Positions 25,057 through 33,377 of a DNA stretch of 33,398 nucleotides are shown here, in pieces. Location: positions 1-33,398 of the forward strand of contig CAMDEX010000040.1 of assembly GCA_945897075.1 (NCBI GenBank), read 5' to 3'. Position numbers and translations under genes: made by a program. Each line of letters starts with the position of its first letter. Within the stretch, counting starts at the first letter, position 1. The stretch is from Litorilinea aerophila. Its GTDB lineage: Bacteria > Chloroflexota > Anaerolineae > Caldilineales > Caldilineaceae. The notes under the pieces were generated by a model, which worked only from the letters and a program-made list of their open reading frames with translations, made no database searches and was not told the origin of the DNA.

Positions 25057-27648
25057 TCAACTGCGCCGCCGTCGCACCACTTTTTTGGTGGGCGCATCTT
25101 TCTTCTGGGCCAGCATCGCCAGCGCCTGTTCCAGCGTGACCTCCTCTGGCTTCTGTTCTTTGGGCAGGGTGGCGTTGATCTTTTTGTGGTTGACATAAGG
25201 CCCATAACGCCCGCTCAACACCTGAATCGGGCTGCCATCTTCGGGATGCGTGCCCAATTCTTTGATCACACTTTTGGCCGCGCTGCCTCCCCGTTTGGCC
25301 GGCGCGGCTGAGAGGAGTTCCAACGCCCGTTCCAACTCCACTTCCAACACATTGTCCGACGCTTTCAGGCTGACAAATTTGCCGTCGTGTACGATAAAAG
25401 GACCGAAACGTCCGACGCCCGCCTTGACTTCCTTCTCCGTCTCCGGGTGAGCGCCCAGCACACGCGGCAGACTGAGCAGTTTGAGCGCCATCTCCAGGTC
25501 AATATCGCCCTTTTCCATGCCTTTAAGCAGGCTGGCGCGCTTGGGTTTGCTGGGTTTGCCATTCTTGCCCTTTGGCCCCTCCTCGCCCAACTGGACATAC
25601 GGGCCGTAAGGGCCATCCTTCAGGAAGATGGGCAGTTCGCTCTCCGGGTCCTGGCCGACTGTCTCCGGCGCATCGCCCTTGCGGTTGAAAAGCGCCTCCA
25701 CCATCTCCGGCGTCAGATCCGCGGGGGGCAGTGAATCGGGCAGACCGGTCGTCACCCGGTCGCCGTTGCTGCCCCGCGCCAGGAAGGGGCCAAACTGGCC
25801 GATGCGCAGCTCCACATCCAGATCGCTCAACGCCACCTGGCTGGCGACGCGGGCCTCAATCCCGGCTTCCTTCTCCTTCACCTGATTTTCCAGACCGCCC
25901 TGGCCCAAAAAGAAGTGGCGCAGATATTCCAGCCAGCCGGCCTGACCGTCGGCGATGTCGTCGAGCTTCTGCTCCATCTCGGCGGTGAAGTGAAGGTCCA
26001 CCAGTTCGTCGAAATGCTGCTCCAGCAGTTGGGTGACGGCAAAAGCCACGAAAGTCGGCACCAGCTCTTTGCGCTGTTTGAAGACGTAGCCGCGCTCCTG
26101 GATGGTGTCAATGACGGTGGCGTAGGTGCTGGGGCGGCCAATCCCCTCGGCTTCCAGCGCCTTGACGAGGGTGGCTTCGGTGTAGCGGGCAGGCGGCTTT
26201 GTCTCGTGGCCGACGGCTTCCAACTCGCGCACATCCACCTCTTCGTGTACGGCCAGGGGCGGCAACACCGACTCCTGATCTTCCAGAGCAGCCTCCGGGT
26301 CGTCGTTGCCCTCCACATAGGCGCGGAAGAAGCCGGGGAAAAGGATCTCCCGCCCGCTGGCGCGGAAGATGGCATCCTCCACGCCGACAGTGACAGTTGT
26401 GTGTTTCAGGCGGGCGTCGGCCATCTGCGTGGCAACGGTGCGCTTCCAGATCAGGTCATAGAGCGCCCGCTCCTGGCCGGCGATGGGCAGCCTGTCCGCT
26501 GGCTGCATCTCAGTGCCGGCGGGACGGATGGCCTCGTGGGCCTCCTGTGCGCCTTTGGATTTGGTGGCGTAACGCCGGGGCTTGTCGCTGAGATATTCGC
26601 TGCCGTAGAGTTCGGTGACACGCCGCCGGGCCGCGGAGACGGCCTCGTCGCTCAGGTGTACCGAGTCGGTGCGCATATACGTAATGTAGCCGTTTTCGTA
26701 GAGAGTCTGGGCTGTGCGCATTGTCACTTTGGCCCCCCAGCCCAGTTTGCGGTTGGCCTCCTGCTGCAATGTGCTGGTGGTGAAGGGGGGCGCGGGCGAC
26801 TGTTTGGCGTCGCGGCTCTCGACGCCGGTGATCACCCACCTGCCTTGCAGCAGCCGTTCGCGCAATTTGCGTGTGTCGGCTTCATTCAGGAGCAGGACAT
26901 TCTTGCCTGCGGGAATTTTGCCGGTCGTCTCGTCAAAATCCCGGCCCGAAGCAACGCGCACATCGCCCACGGAGATCAGTTGGGCCTCGAAGCGGTGTTT
27001 GGGTTTGTCTGGGCGTTTGTTGAGCAGCGCCTTCAGATCCCAATAGGCACCGGCGCGAAAGGCGCGCCGCTCCCGCTCGCGGATGACAAGCAGACGCACG
27101 GCCACACTCTGCACACGCCCCGCCGAGAGTTTGGGCGCAATTTTTTTCCAGAGCAGGGGCGAAAGGGTGTAGCCCACCAGCCGGTCCAGGATGCGCCGGG
27201 CTTCCTGGGCGCGCACCAGATTGTCGTCAATCTGTCGCGTATCTTTGAGCGCCTTCTGGATCGCCTCGGCTGTGATCTCGTGGAAGACCATCCGTTTGAC
27301 CGGTACTTTGGGCTTCAGCACTTCGTGGAGATGCCAGCCGATGCTCTCGCCTTCCCGGTCTTCGTCGGTGGCCAGAATCAGTTCGTCAGCATCTTTGAGC
27401 GCGGCGCGTAGTTCGGTGACGATCTTTTTCTTGGCCGCGGGGATGACGTAGAGTGGCTCGAAGTCCTGCTCCACATTGACGCCCAGGCGCGCCCAGGGTT
27501 CACCCTTCACCTTTTCGGGAATCTCCCCGGCGGAGGAGGGCAGGTCGCGGATGTGGCCCATACTGGCTTTGACCACATACTCTTTGGGCAAGAAATTACG
27601 GATGGTTTTCGCTTTGGTGGGCGATTCGACAATGACAAGTTTTGACAT
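25057..27648 (-). CDS. topA: DNA topoisomerase I (type IA)
   Basis: An 863-aa enzyme relaxing negative supercoils. The Toprim domain is at the N-terminus ([12 protein letters not shown] with E8; ATDEDREGE with D95 and D97). The catalytic tyrosine is Y324 in [10 protein letters not shown]. The [20 protein letters not shown] and [19 protein letters not shown] blocks of the strand-passage domain follow at about 480-520. The C-terminus holds four GPF/GPY-type repeats ([39 protein letters not shown]) instead of zinc ribbons; I see no cysteine in the whole protein. It ends in a basic tail (KKVVRRRRS). ATG at 27648 starts [10 protein letters not shown]; no strong Shine-Dalgarno. A good promoter lies about 30 nt upstream. 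Confidence 0.97.
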   Translation of the reverse strand: MSKLVIVESPTKAKTIRNFLPKEYVVKASMGHIRDLPSSAGEIPEKVKGEPWARLGVNVEQDFEPLYVIPAAKKKIVTELRAALKDADELILATDEDREGESIGWHLHEVLKPKVPVKRMVFHEITAEAIQKALKDTRQIDDNLVRAQEARRILDRLVGYTLSPLLWKKIAPKLSAGRVQSVAVRLLVIRERERRAFRAGAYWDLKALLNKRPDKPKHRFEAQLISVGDVRVASGRDFDETTGKIPAGKNVLLLNEADTRKLRERLLQGRWVITGVESRDAKQSPAPPFTTSTLQQEANRKLGWGAKVTMRTAQTLYENGYITYMRTDSVHLSDEAVSAARRRVTELYGSEYLSDKPRRYATKSKGAQEAHEAIRPAGTEMQPADRLPIAGQERALYDLIWKRTVATQMADARLKHTTVTVGVEDAIFRASGREILFPGFFRAYVEGNDDPEAALEDQESVLPPLAVHEEVDVRELEAVGHETKPPARYTEATLVKALEAEGIGRPSTYATVIDTIQERGYVFKQRKELVPTFVAFAVTQLLEQHFDELVDLHFTAEMEQKLDDIADGQAGWLEYLRHFFLGQGGLENQVKEKEAGIEARVASQVALSDLDVELRIGQFGPFLARGSNGDRVTTGLPDSLPPADLTPEMVEALFNRKGDAPETVGQDPESELPIFLKDGPYGPYVQLGEEGPKGKNGKPSKPKRASLLKGMEKGDIDLEMALKLLSLPRVLGAHPETEKEVKAGVGRFGPFIVHDGKFVSLKASDNVLEVELERALELLSAAPAKRGGSAAKSVIKELGTHPEDGSPIQVLSGRYGPYVNHKKINATLPKEQKPEEVTLEQALAMLAQKKDAPTKKVVRRRRS

Positions 27649-27680
27649 AGTTTTGTGGACACAGATGATACATTGGACAG

Positions 27681-27710
27681 ATTATAGACAGATATACAGT
27701 GATCGGTCAG
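27681..27710 (-). promoter_or_regulatory. Sigma-70 promoter for topA
   Basis: On the minus strand CTGACC (27710-27705), 18 bp and a perfect TATAAT (27686-27681). The predicted start near 27674 gives a leader of about 26 nt to the topA ATG. A second weaker pair upstream (TTGTAT, TATACT) is possible. Confidence 0.65.
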
Positions 27711-27792
27711 GCCGAAAGCGCACGTAGTATAGAACAAGCGCGTCCAATCATACAATAACGGCTTTGGCTGTGTTTGGCAAAGGTGAAGGAAC

Positions 27793-27880
27793 GATTCCGG
27801 GAAGGCGAATGTACACCTTCCGGGAAGGGGTCAGAGAGATAGCGCAAGTCCACTCTGATTTTGACCCCTTCCCGGAAGGT
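27793..27880. repeat. Palindromic repeat, ACCTTCCGGGAAG family (copy 2)
   Basis: Perfect 19-bp arms (27815-27833 and 27862-27880; ACCTTCCGGGAAGGGGTCA and complement) with a 28-nt loop, preceded by a half copy (ATTCCGGGAAGG near 27793). It occupies the divergent gap between topA and the DinB gene. Confidence 0.85.
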
Positions 27881-27960
27881 AACTGCCCCGATAGCACCCT
27901 CCCGCCGTATTGACAGGTCGCGCCGGTCAACCGTATACTGGCGGGCATTCGCACATCCGC

Positions 27961-28022
27961 AGGACGGAATGGTATTCTGCCCTGCCACTTAATCACCGTA
28001 AGGCGGAATACCATTCTGCCCT
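27961..28022. repeat. Inverted repeat before the second DinB gene
   Basis: Two 21-nt arms (27961-27981 and 28002-28022) around GGAATGGTATTC / GGAATACCATTC with about three mismatches and a 20-nt spacer end 8 nt before the GGAG site of the next gene. It belongs to a different palindrome family from its neighbour. Confidence 0.7.
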
Positions 28023-28042
28023 ACAAAAAAGGAGCATCCTCT

Positions 28043-28507
28043 ATGCACGAACGCACACTTCTCATCGAAAAAATCCGCCGTTTACCGGAACAGGTGGCTG
28101 CACTGGTGTATGGGCTGACCGACGCCCAATTGAGTGGTCATTTCCTGGCCGGGGAGTGGAGCGTGGCCCAGAATGTCCACCACCTGGCCGACTCCCATAT
28201 GAACAGCTACATCCGTTGCAAACTGATCGCCACCGAAGATCACCCGACGCTGAAACCCTACGATCAGGATTTGTGGGCAGAGATGGCCGACGCCTCTGGC
28301 CCGGACTTGGCTGTCTCGCTTGCGCTGCTCACTGCCCTGCATAGCCGTTGGGTTGTCTTTTGGGAAAATCTGGCGGCCGACGCTTGGGCGCGCACCGGCT
28401 TCCATCCCGCCAGCGGTAGAGTAACGCTGGACGACCAGTTGCGCCTCTACGCGGCCCACGGCGAGGGCCACATCGACCAGATCACCCGCACGCTGGCCGC
28501 GCAATAA
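28043..28507 (+). CDS. DinB-superfamily protein with intact metal site
   Basis: A 154-aa four-helix DinB/YfiT-like protein. The metal ligands fit the family: H46/H47 in EWSVAQNVHHLADSH and the pair H139, H143 in HGEGHIDQI. The middle segment (LKPYDQDLWAEMADA) matches the YfiT-like subgroup, some members of which are bacillithiol- or glutathione-type transferases; substrate unknown. ATG at 28043 with AAGGAG 8 nt upstream. Both flanks carry copies of the ACCTTCCGGGAAG palindrome, and purM follows after 307 nt. It is more canonical than the DinB-fold protein at 15387. Confidence 0.87.
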   Translation: MHERTLLIEKIRRLPEQVAALVYGLTDAQLSGHFLAGEWSVAQNVHHLADSHMNSYIRCKLIATEDHPTLKPYDQDLWAEMADASGPDLAVSLALLTALHSRWVVFWENLAADAWARTGFHPASGRVTLDDQLRLYAAHGEGHIDQITRTLAAQ

Positions 28508-28814
28508 AATGCTGGAAGCGACCCCGCGTGACAAGGAGTGGCACTTCGATCACACCATATGTTGGCAACCTTCCGGGAAGCAGCCACGAAACTGAGGGCG
28601 TAGCCAAACGGTTGTGGCCGCTTCCCCAAAGACTATCCCAGCAGATTGAGCGGATTTGGTTTGGCTTGTGAAGTGATGTACTATCTTGCGTAGCGGCAAG
28701 CAGAAAGTCCCCGGCACTTTCTGCCCAAGCGAGGGGGTGGGGCCTCTTTGCTGCGACGAAGTTTGTGAAGTGTCGGGGACTTTTCCAAGCCGAAGCCAAA
28801 GGGAAAGCTGATCT
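28508..28814. other. Gap between DinB gene and purM: two repeat elements
   Basis: Holds copy 3 of the ACCTTCCGGGAAG palindrome (28568-28587 with partner arm GTGGCCGCTTCCC at 28614-28626; the outer end of the right arm is lost). It also holds a second inverted repeat with 16-nt arms (AAAGTCCCCGGCACTT at 28704-28719, complement with one mismatch at 28768-28783). No purine riboswitch or clear promoter could be identified; the purM ribosome site is GGGAAAG. Confidence 0.7.
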
Positions 28815-29834
28815 ATGGCTGGTTCTGCCTATGCTGCCGCGGGGGTGGACATAGACGCGGCTACCCGCGCCGTTGAGATGATGAAAGCGGCTGTGCGCGC
28901 CACCCACACACCGGCTGTGCTGGCCGATGTGGGCAGCTTTGGCGGTCTCTTTGCGCTGACCGACCTGCCTGCCAACCCGGTGTTGGTGGCCTCCACCGAT
29001 GGGGTGGGGACGAAAGTCAAGCTGGCTGCCCAACTGGGCCGCTGGCAGGGCATCGGTCACGACATTGTCAACCACTGCGCCAACGACATTCTGGTGCAGG
29101 GCGCGCGCCCCCTCTTCTTTCTGGACTATATCGCCACCTCCCAAATCGTGCCGGAGCAGGTGGCCGCCGCGGTGACCGGTGTGGCCGAGGCTTGTCGGGC
29201 CATCGGCTGCGTGCTGCTGGGCGGCGAGACCGCGGAGATGCCCGGCGTCTACACTCCCGGCGCGTTTGACCTGGCGGGCACAATCGTCGGCGTGGTGGGC
29301 CGGGACGCGCTCCTGCCGCGTATGGACGCGATGCGGGCGGGTGATCTGCTGATCGGCTTGCCTAGCACAGGGCCGCACACAAACGGCTACTCGCTCATCC
29401 GCAAAGCCATCGAGGGTCGTGACCTCTCCCAACCTTTCGACGAGAGCGGTCTCTCTCTGGCCGATGCGCTGCTGGTGCCCCACAAAGCGTATGTGGCGGA
29501 AGTGGGTGCTCTGCAAAAGGCAGGCGTGGCCGTGAAGGGGCTGGCCCACATCACCGGCGGCGGCTTTCTGGACAATGTGCCGCGCATCCTGCCCGCCGCT
29601 CTCTCCGCCCGCATCCACCGGGCCAGCTGGGAAGTGCCGCCCCTCTTCCGCAAGCTGGTGGAATGGAGCGGTATTGATGACACCGAAGCCTACCGGGTCT
29701 GGAATATGGGGATGGGGATGGTTGTCGTCGTGGGCGCTGATGTCGCGGATGCGATGCGGCGTGTGTTGCCGGAGTCTGTGGTGATGGGGGAATTGATCGG
29801 AAGCGACGGCGGCCCCGCAGTAAAATTAAGGTAG
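28815..29834 (+). CDS. purM: Phosphoribosylformylglycinamidine cyclo-ligase
   Basis: A 339-aa enzyme forming aminoimidazole ribonucleotide from FGAM with ATP, step five of purine synthesis. Motifs are SYAAAGVDIDAA near the start, the ATP/phosphate loop STDGVGTKVKLA, NHCANDILVQGARPLFFLDY, LGGETAEMPGVY, LPSTGPHTNGYSLIR and AHITGGGFLDNVPRILP. Length is normal. ATG at 28815. No other purine gene is adjacent. The UPF0175 gene begins 16 nt after its stop without a terminator, so purM transcription probably reads into the accessory block that follows. Confidence 0.96.
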   Translation: MAGSAYAAAGVDIDAATRAVEMMKAAVRATHTPAVLADVGSFGGLFALTDLPANPVLVASTDGVGTKVKLAAQLGRWQGIGHDIVNHCANDILVQGARPLFFLDYIATSQIVPEQVAAAVTGVAEACRAIGCVLLGGETAEMPGVYTPGAFDLAGTIVGVVGRDALLPRMDAMRAGDLLIGLPSTGPHTNGYSLIRKAIEGRDLSQPFDESGLSLADALLVPHKAYVAEVGALQKAGVAVKGLAHITGGGFLDNVPRILPAALSARIHRASWEVPPLFRKLVEWSGIDDTEAYRVWNMGMGMVVVVGADVADAMRRVLPESVVMGELIGSDGGPAVKLR

Positions 29835-29850
29835 CAAAGGGAGATGTTCT

Positions 29851-30099
29851 ATGCAATTGGTAATCGAATATCCAGCGCTCTTGCCCGACGTATTACAGCA
29901 AACCCAAAGCGAGTTTGAACAGGAAGCCCGCATGGCAATGGCCGTGAAACTGTTCGAAATGAAACGGCTCTCATCCGGTATGGCAGCGAAACTTGCCCGA
30001 ATAGGACGAGTAGAGTTCTTGCTAAATTTACACCGGTATGGCGTTCCGATGATCGATCTGGCCGAAGGCGAGCTACTGTCGGATGTCCAGAATGCCTGA
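29851..30099 (+). CDS. UPF0175-family antitoxin
   Basis: An 82-aa protein of the UPF0175 (COG2886) family, small helix-turn-helix proteins that pair with PIN-like DUF3368 proteins as putative toxin-antitoxin modules. The pattern FEQEARMAMAVKLFEMKRLS, then SGMAAKLARIGRVEFLLNLHRYGV and DLAEGEL is the family hallmark, with the HTH in the middle. ATG at 29851 with AAGGGAG upstream. It overlaps the start of the next gene by 17 nt, the usual arrangement for these pairs. From here to 32333 the DNA is visibly AT-richer than purM and the GH5 gene, suggesting an acquired block. Confidence 0.87.
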   Translation: MQLVIEYPALLPDVLQQTQSEFEQEARMAMAVKLFEMKRLSSGMAAKLARIGRVEFLLNLHRYGVPMIDLAEGELLSDVQNA

Positions 30100-30481
30100 C
30101 ATAGACGAGATTGTAATCAATACCAGCCCTATCGTTGCGCTTGTTGCAGCAACGGGAGATTTGCGCGTATTACGTCGATATCGGCAGGTGTGTGTTCCGT
30201 TGGAAGTATGCCATGAAGTCGCTGCGGGTGGCGCTGGACAGTTTGCGCTGACAGAATTTCAACAGGCAAATTGGCTTCATAAGTCTGCTACACCTATCGT
30301 TCTTTCAACGATGCTTGGGAATACGTTGGATCTGGGCGAAGCATCTGTCATCCAAATCATCTTTGTGTCTTTACCAGCGGGAATTCAGAAGTTCAATTGG
30401 TATAGTCAGTTTGGCAGCGGCAACGTGTGGACAGAAGTACTCCGGTCCAAAAGGATGAAAATGGAATGCTTGCCAGTTTGA
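30083..30481 (+). CDS. PIN-like DUF3368 toxin, C-terminal half replaced (probably inactive)
   Basis: A 132-aa ORF whose first 93 or so residues are a clear DUF3368/PIN start: VINTSPIVALVAATGDL with the first acidic-site region, VPLEVCHEVAAGGAGQF and NTLDLGEASVIQ. Family members continue with a beta strand and TVCIDEAVGRRIAR-like segment carrying further active-site acids. Here the frame instead runs into IIFVSLPAGIQKFNWYSQFG and other unrelated sequence from about 30357. The usual 150-160 aa is thus not reached and the nuclease should be inactive. ATG at 30083 (or 30092). Its stop (30479-30481) lies 14 nt inside the ATPase ORF, indicating that the arrival of the ATPase module, or a deletion, removed the toxin end. 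Confidence 0.75.
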   Translation: MSRMPDIDEIVINTSPIVALVAATGDLRVLRRYRQVCVPLEVCHEVAAGGAGQFALTEFQQANWLHKSATPIVLSTMLGNTLDLGEASVIQIIFVSLPAGIQKFNWYSQFGSGNVWTEVLRSKRMKMECLPV

Positions 30482-31755
30482 ACCTGCACGGAATCGGCCC
30501 AGCCCAAAATCTTGACATGCAGCTTGGACAGAGAGTGAATCTGTTCACAGGTGATAACGGTTTGGGCAAGAGTTTTATTCTCGAATGCGCGTGGTGGGCG
30601 CTTAGTGGGCACTGGCCTGGTCTTCCCGCGTTTCCACGCGATGCTGCTGGTCAATCTGATCCGGAAATTCGATACGAAGTTACGGACGCCACAGGCAAAC
30701 TCTATTCGGGCCTATCGTTGTATGATTGGGAGTCGCAGGAATGGTCGTCGCCGAGTGATAGACCAAATATTCCTGGGTTATTGATCTATGCGCGCATGGA
30801 TGGTGCTTTTGCGATTTGGGATCCAACGCGAAATCAGCAGACAAGCTCAAAAGCATCGTCGTTCGCACCGCTGGCCTTTACACAGTCCGACATCTGGGAC
30901 GGTCTGCGCGATGAGGAAGCAGGCAAGACGACCTATCTATCCAACGGGCTGATCGCTGATTGGATTCATTGGCAGAATGGACCCAACGAGGAACCATTTC
31001 GCACGCTTAAGAATGTGCTGCTGAGATTGTCGCCCCCTGGAATTGAGCGTGGGGATATGGGACGTCTCGAACCCGGCGCCCCACAACGCTTGCCGCGCGA
31101 TAGCCGTCTGATACCTACGATTCGCCATTCCTACGGTCAGGTGCCTGTAGTCTATGCTTCGGCGGGTGTACGGCGCATTCTGGCATTGGCCTACCTGATT
31201 GTATGGGCATGGGAAGAGCATAAAACCCAGTCGCGGCTGATCAGGAAAGCGCCGCAGAAGCGTATGGTCATACTGATCGATGAGATCGAAGCCCACCTCC
31301 ACCCCCAATGGCAACGCACGATTTTACCTGCCTTGTTGGATGTTTGGAAGGATTTGGCGCAGGATTTGCAGATACAACTGCTCATTGCCACACATTCACC
31401 GCTGGTGATGGCTTCAATGGAACCTTTCTTCGATGATTCCGGAGACAAAATTTTCCATTTGGATGTGGCGCAGAGCAGCCAATCCGGCACAGAAGTCGTT
31501 GTACAAGAACAGGATTTTGTTAAGTACGGTTCGGTAGATTCTTGGCTGCGCTCTGACGTATTCGAATTGGCGCAAGCGCGTTCTCTGCAAGCAGAGAAGG
31601 CAATCGAAGATGCGAGGCGTCTTCAAGAAGCCGAGGTGGTTACCAAAGAAAACGTAATCGAAGTCTCCGATCGCCTGATCAAATACTTGGCAGCGAATGA
31701 TGGATTCTGGTCTCGTTGGCTCTATTTCGCCGATCGTCATGGAGTTGACCTGTGA
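30466..31755 (+). CDS. RecF/ABC-type AAA ATPase of a Septu-like ATPase-HNH pair
   Basis: A 429-aa ATPase of the AAA_15/AAA_21 (OLD- and RecF-related) type. It begins with a beta strand (LASLNLHGIGPAQNLDMQLG), has Walker A GDNGLGKS (29-36), a signature-like ASAGVRRILALAY (231-243), Walker B MVILIDEIEAHLHP (267-280) and switch histidine H310 (IATHSPLV). The C-terminal 120 residues (coiled-coil-like ARSLQAEKAIEDARRLQEAE) are a likely interaction domain. ATG at 30466 is preferred to the in-frame GTG at 30427 because the first strand begins there. The last 4 nt overlap the HNH gene (GTGA). ATPase plus small HNH nuclease is the arrangement of Septu (PtuA-PtuB) anti-phage systems and retron-Eco8-like effectors; a defence role is inferred, not shown. 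DNA is AT-richer than the surroundings. Confidence 0.85.
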   Translation: MLASLNLHGIGPAQNLDMQLGQRVNLFTGDNGLGKSFILECAWWALSGHWPGLPAFPRDAAGQSDPEIRYEVTDATGKLYSGLSLYDWESQEWSSPSDRPNIPGLLIYARMDGAFAIWDPTRNQQTSSKASSFAPLAFTQSDIWDGLRDEEAGKTTYLSNGLIADWIHWQNGPNEEPFRTLKNVLLRLSPPGIERGDMGRLEPGAPQRLPRDSRLIPTIRHSYGQVPVVYASAGVRRILALAYLIVWAWEEHKTQSRLIRKAPQKRMVILIDEIEAHLHPQWQRTILPALLDVWKDLAQDLQIQLLIATHSPLVMASMEPFFDDSGDKIFHLDVAQSSQSGTEVVVQEQDFVKYGSVDSWLRSDVFELAQARSLQAEKAIEDARRLQEAEVVTKENVIEVSDRLIKYLAANDGFWSRWLYFADRHGVDL

Positions 31756-32333
31756 TTCCAGTCACCCGCAAACCCGAACCTGACAACTTTGATCGCAAAG
31801 TCCGACAGCCTGGGTTGCGTTTCCTGGCAGAAAACCCACAGCCAATCCGCTGGCAGAACAGAGAGTATTGGCAGCAGGCACTGTCTGATATGCGTCATGC
31901 CTACGATAGCATCTGCGCCTACTGCGCTACATGGATTCCGCACAGCACAGGCAGCCATTCTATCGATCATTTTGTGCCAAAATCGCAAGCTCCCTGGATG
32001 GCTTACGAATGGGACAATTATCGCTATGTATCCGCCCGGTTTAACAACCGCAAAGGAACGCAGACAATAGTCGATCCTTTTGAGTTGTCATCGGACTGGT
32101 TCTTGCTGGACTTCACTTCGTTTCTGATTCATCCCAATCCCGAACTTTCGTCTGCAGAAAAAGAATCGATCTGGCAAACGATTGCCATACTCCGACTCAA
32201 TGACGATGAGGATTTGGTTGTGGAGAGGCAAACATACTTCACTGACTACCAGGAAAACCAGACATCTTTTGAACACCTGCAGCGCCGAGCGCCCTTTATT
32301 GCCAGTGAACTGATACGACAGGGTTACGTATGA
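31752..32333 (+). CDS. HNH endonuclease, PtuB-like partner of the ATPase
   Basis: A 193-aa HNH nuclease, expected to cut DNA or tRNA when released or activated by the ATPase. The treble-clef zinc knuckle has CAYC (C55, C58); the catalytic HNH residues are DH at 72-73 (SIDHFVPKS), N89 (EWDNYRY) and N98/N99 (RFNNRKG). The N-terminal 45 residues (PVTRKPEPDNFDRKVRQPGL) and C-terminal helices (FEHLQRRAPFIASELIRQGY) resemble those of TIGR02646-like and PtuB-like proteins. GTG start at 31752 overlaps the ATPase stop. Its own stop overlaps the ATG of the GH5 gene by 4 nt (ATGA, 32330-32333), although the two have no obvious functional link. Confidence 0.85.
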   Translation: MIPVTRKPEPDNFDRKVRQPGLRFLAENPQPIRWQNREYWQQALSDMRHAYDSICAYCATWIPHSTGSHSIDHFVPKSQAPWMAYEWDNYRYVSARFNNRKGTQTIVDPFELSSDWFLLDFTSFLIHPNPELSSAEKESIWQTIAILRLNDDEDLVVERQTYFTDYQENQTSFEHLQRRAPFIASELIRQGYV

Positions 32334-33376
32334 CGCAACTCAGATATGTCGTTTTGATCTTTTCCCTTTTGCTCGCCGCCTGCGCCCCGCTGACCTGGCA
32401 GCAGCCGGCCTGGGTCTCCGCCATCCAGCGCCCCGGTGTGGACCCCTTTGTGCAAAACCAGCAGTTGGGACGGGGCATCAACCTGGGCAACGCGCTGGAA
32501 GCGCCGTATGAGGGCGCGTGGGGTGTCACGCTCTACGAGGACTACTTCACCGCCATCGCCGACGGCTTCCAGCACGTGCGCGTGCCTATCCGCTGGAACG
32601 CCCACGCCCTGGCCGCGCCGCCCTATACGATTGACCCAGACTTCTTTGCGCGCATTGACTGGGTGGTGACGCAGGCCACGCAGAACAATCTGCTGGTGGT
32701 GTTGAACATCCACCACTACGAAGAGATGTTCACCGATCACCGGGGACACAGAGAACGCTTCCTCGCCCTCTGGCGGCAGATCGCCGAACATTACAGCGAC
32801 GCGTCCGACAGCGTTCTCTTTGAACTGCTCAACGAACCCCACGACGAACTGACTTCTTTCGCCTGGAATGAGATGATCCCGGATGTGATCGCAACCATCC
32901 GCGCCAGCAACCCCACCCGCAATTTGATCGTCGGGCCGGGCAACTGGTACAACATCAGCCAACTCTACACCCTCGCTTTGCCGCCGGACGACAAACACCT
33001 GATCGTCTCCGTCCACTACTACGAACCCTTCCACTTTACCCACCAGGGCGCGGATTGGGTGAGCGGCTCTGCGGCCTGGCTGGGGACTACCTGGAGCAGT
33101 ACAAACAGCCAGCGTGGGGCTGTCGAGGCCGATTTGGGGCAAGCGGCCCGTTGGGGCAAAGAGAATGGCTACCCCATCTATCTGGGCGAGTTCGGCGCAT
33201 ACAGCCGGGCCGATATGGAGTCGCGTGTCCAGTATACCGGCTTTGTGGCCCGCACAGCCGAGAGCCTGGGCATCAGCTGGGCCTATTGGGAGTTCGGCGC
33301 TGGTTTCGGCGCGTACGAACGGGGCACGGGGACGTGGAAGCAAGCGTTGTTGGGGGCGCTGATCCCCCAGCCGTAG
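32330..33376 (+). CDS. Glycoside hydrolase family 5 (cellulase-type), lipoprotein
   Basis: A 348-aa secreted, membrane-anchored glycosidase of the GH5 (beta-1,4-glucanase and relatives) type. A lipoprotein signal ends at LAAC (C18). The (beta/alpha)8 barrel carries the conserved RGINLGNALEAP, FQHVRVPIRW, VVLNIHHYEEM, acid/base E169 in ELLNEPHDE, VHYYEPFHFTHQG, nucleophile E287 in YLGEFGAY, and a final WAYWEFGAGFG. Both catalytic glutamates are present. Substrate (cellulose, mannan, mixed glucan) cannot be read from the sequence. ATG at 32330 overlaps the HNH stop; no ribosome site better than weak purines precedes it. GC-rich again, matching the genome background. Confidence 0.93.
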   Translation: MTQLRYVVLIFSLLLAACAPLTWQQPAWVSAIQRPGVDPFVQNQQLGRGINLGNALEAPYEGAWGVTLYEDYFTAIADGFQHVRVPIRWNAHALAAPPYTIDPDFFARIDWVVTQATQNNLLVVLNIHHYEEMFTDHRGHRERFLALWRQIAEHYSDASDSVLFELLNEPHDELTSFAWNEMIPDVIATIRASNPTRNLIVGPGNWYNISQLYTLALPPDDKHLIVSVHYYEPFHFTHQGADWVSGSAAWLGTTWSSTNSQRGAVEADLGQAARWGKENGYPIYLGEFGAYSRADMESRVQYTGFVARTAESLGISWAYWEFGAGFGAYERGTGTWKQALLGALIPQP

Positions 33377-33377
33377 G

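Noticed and set aside
28508..28814. Purine riboswitch before purM
   Set aside because: The region consists of two inverted repeats; no three-way junction aptamer sequence was seen.
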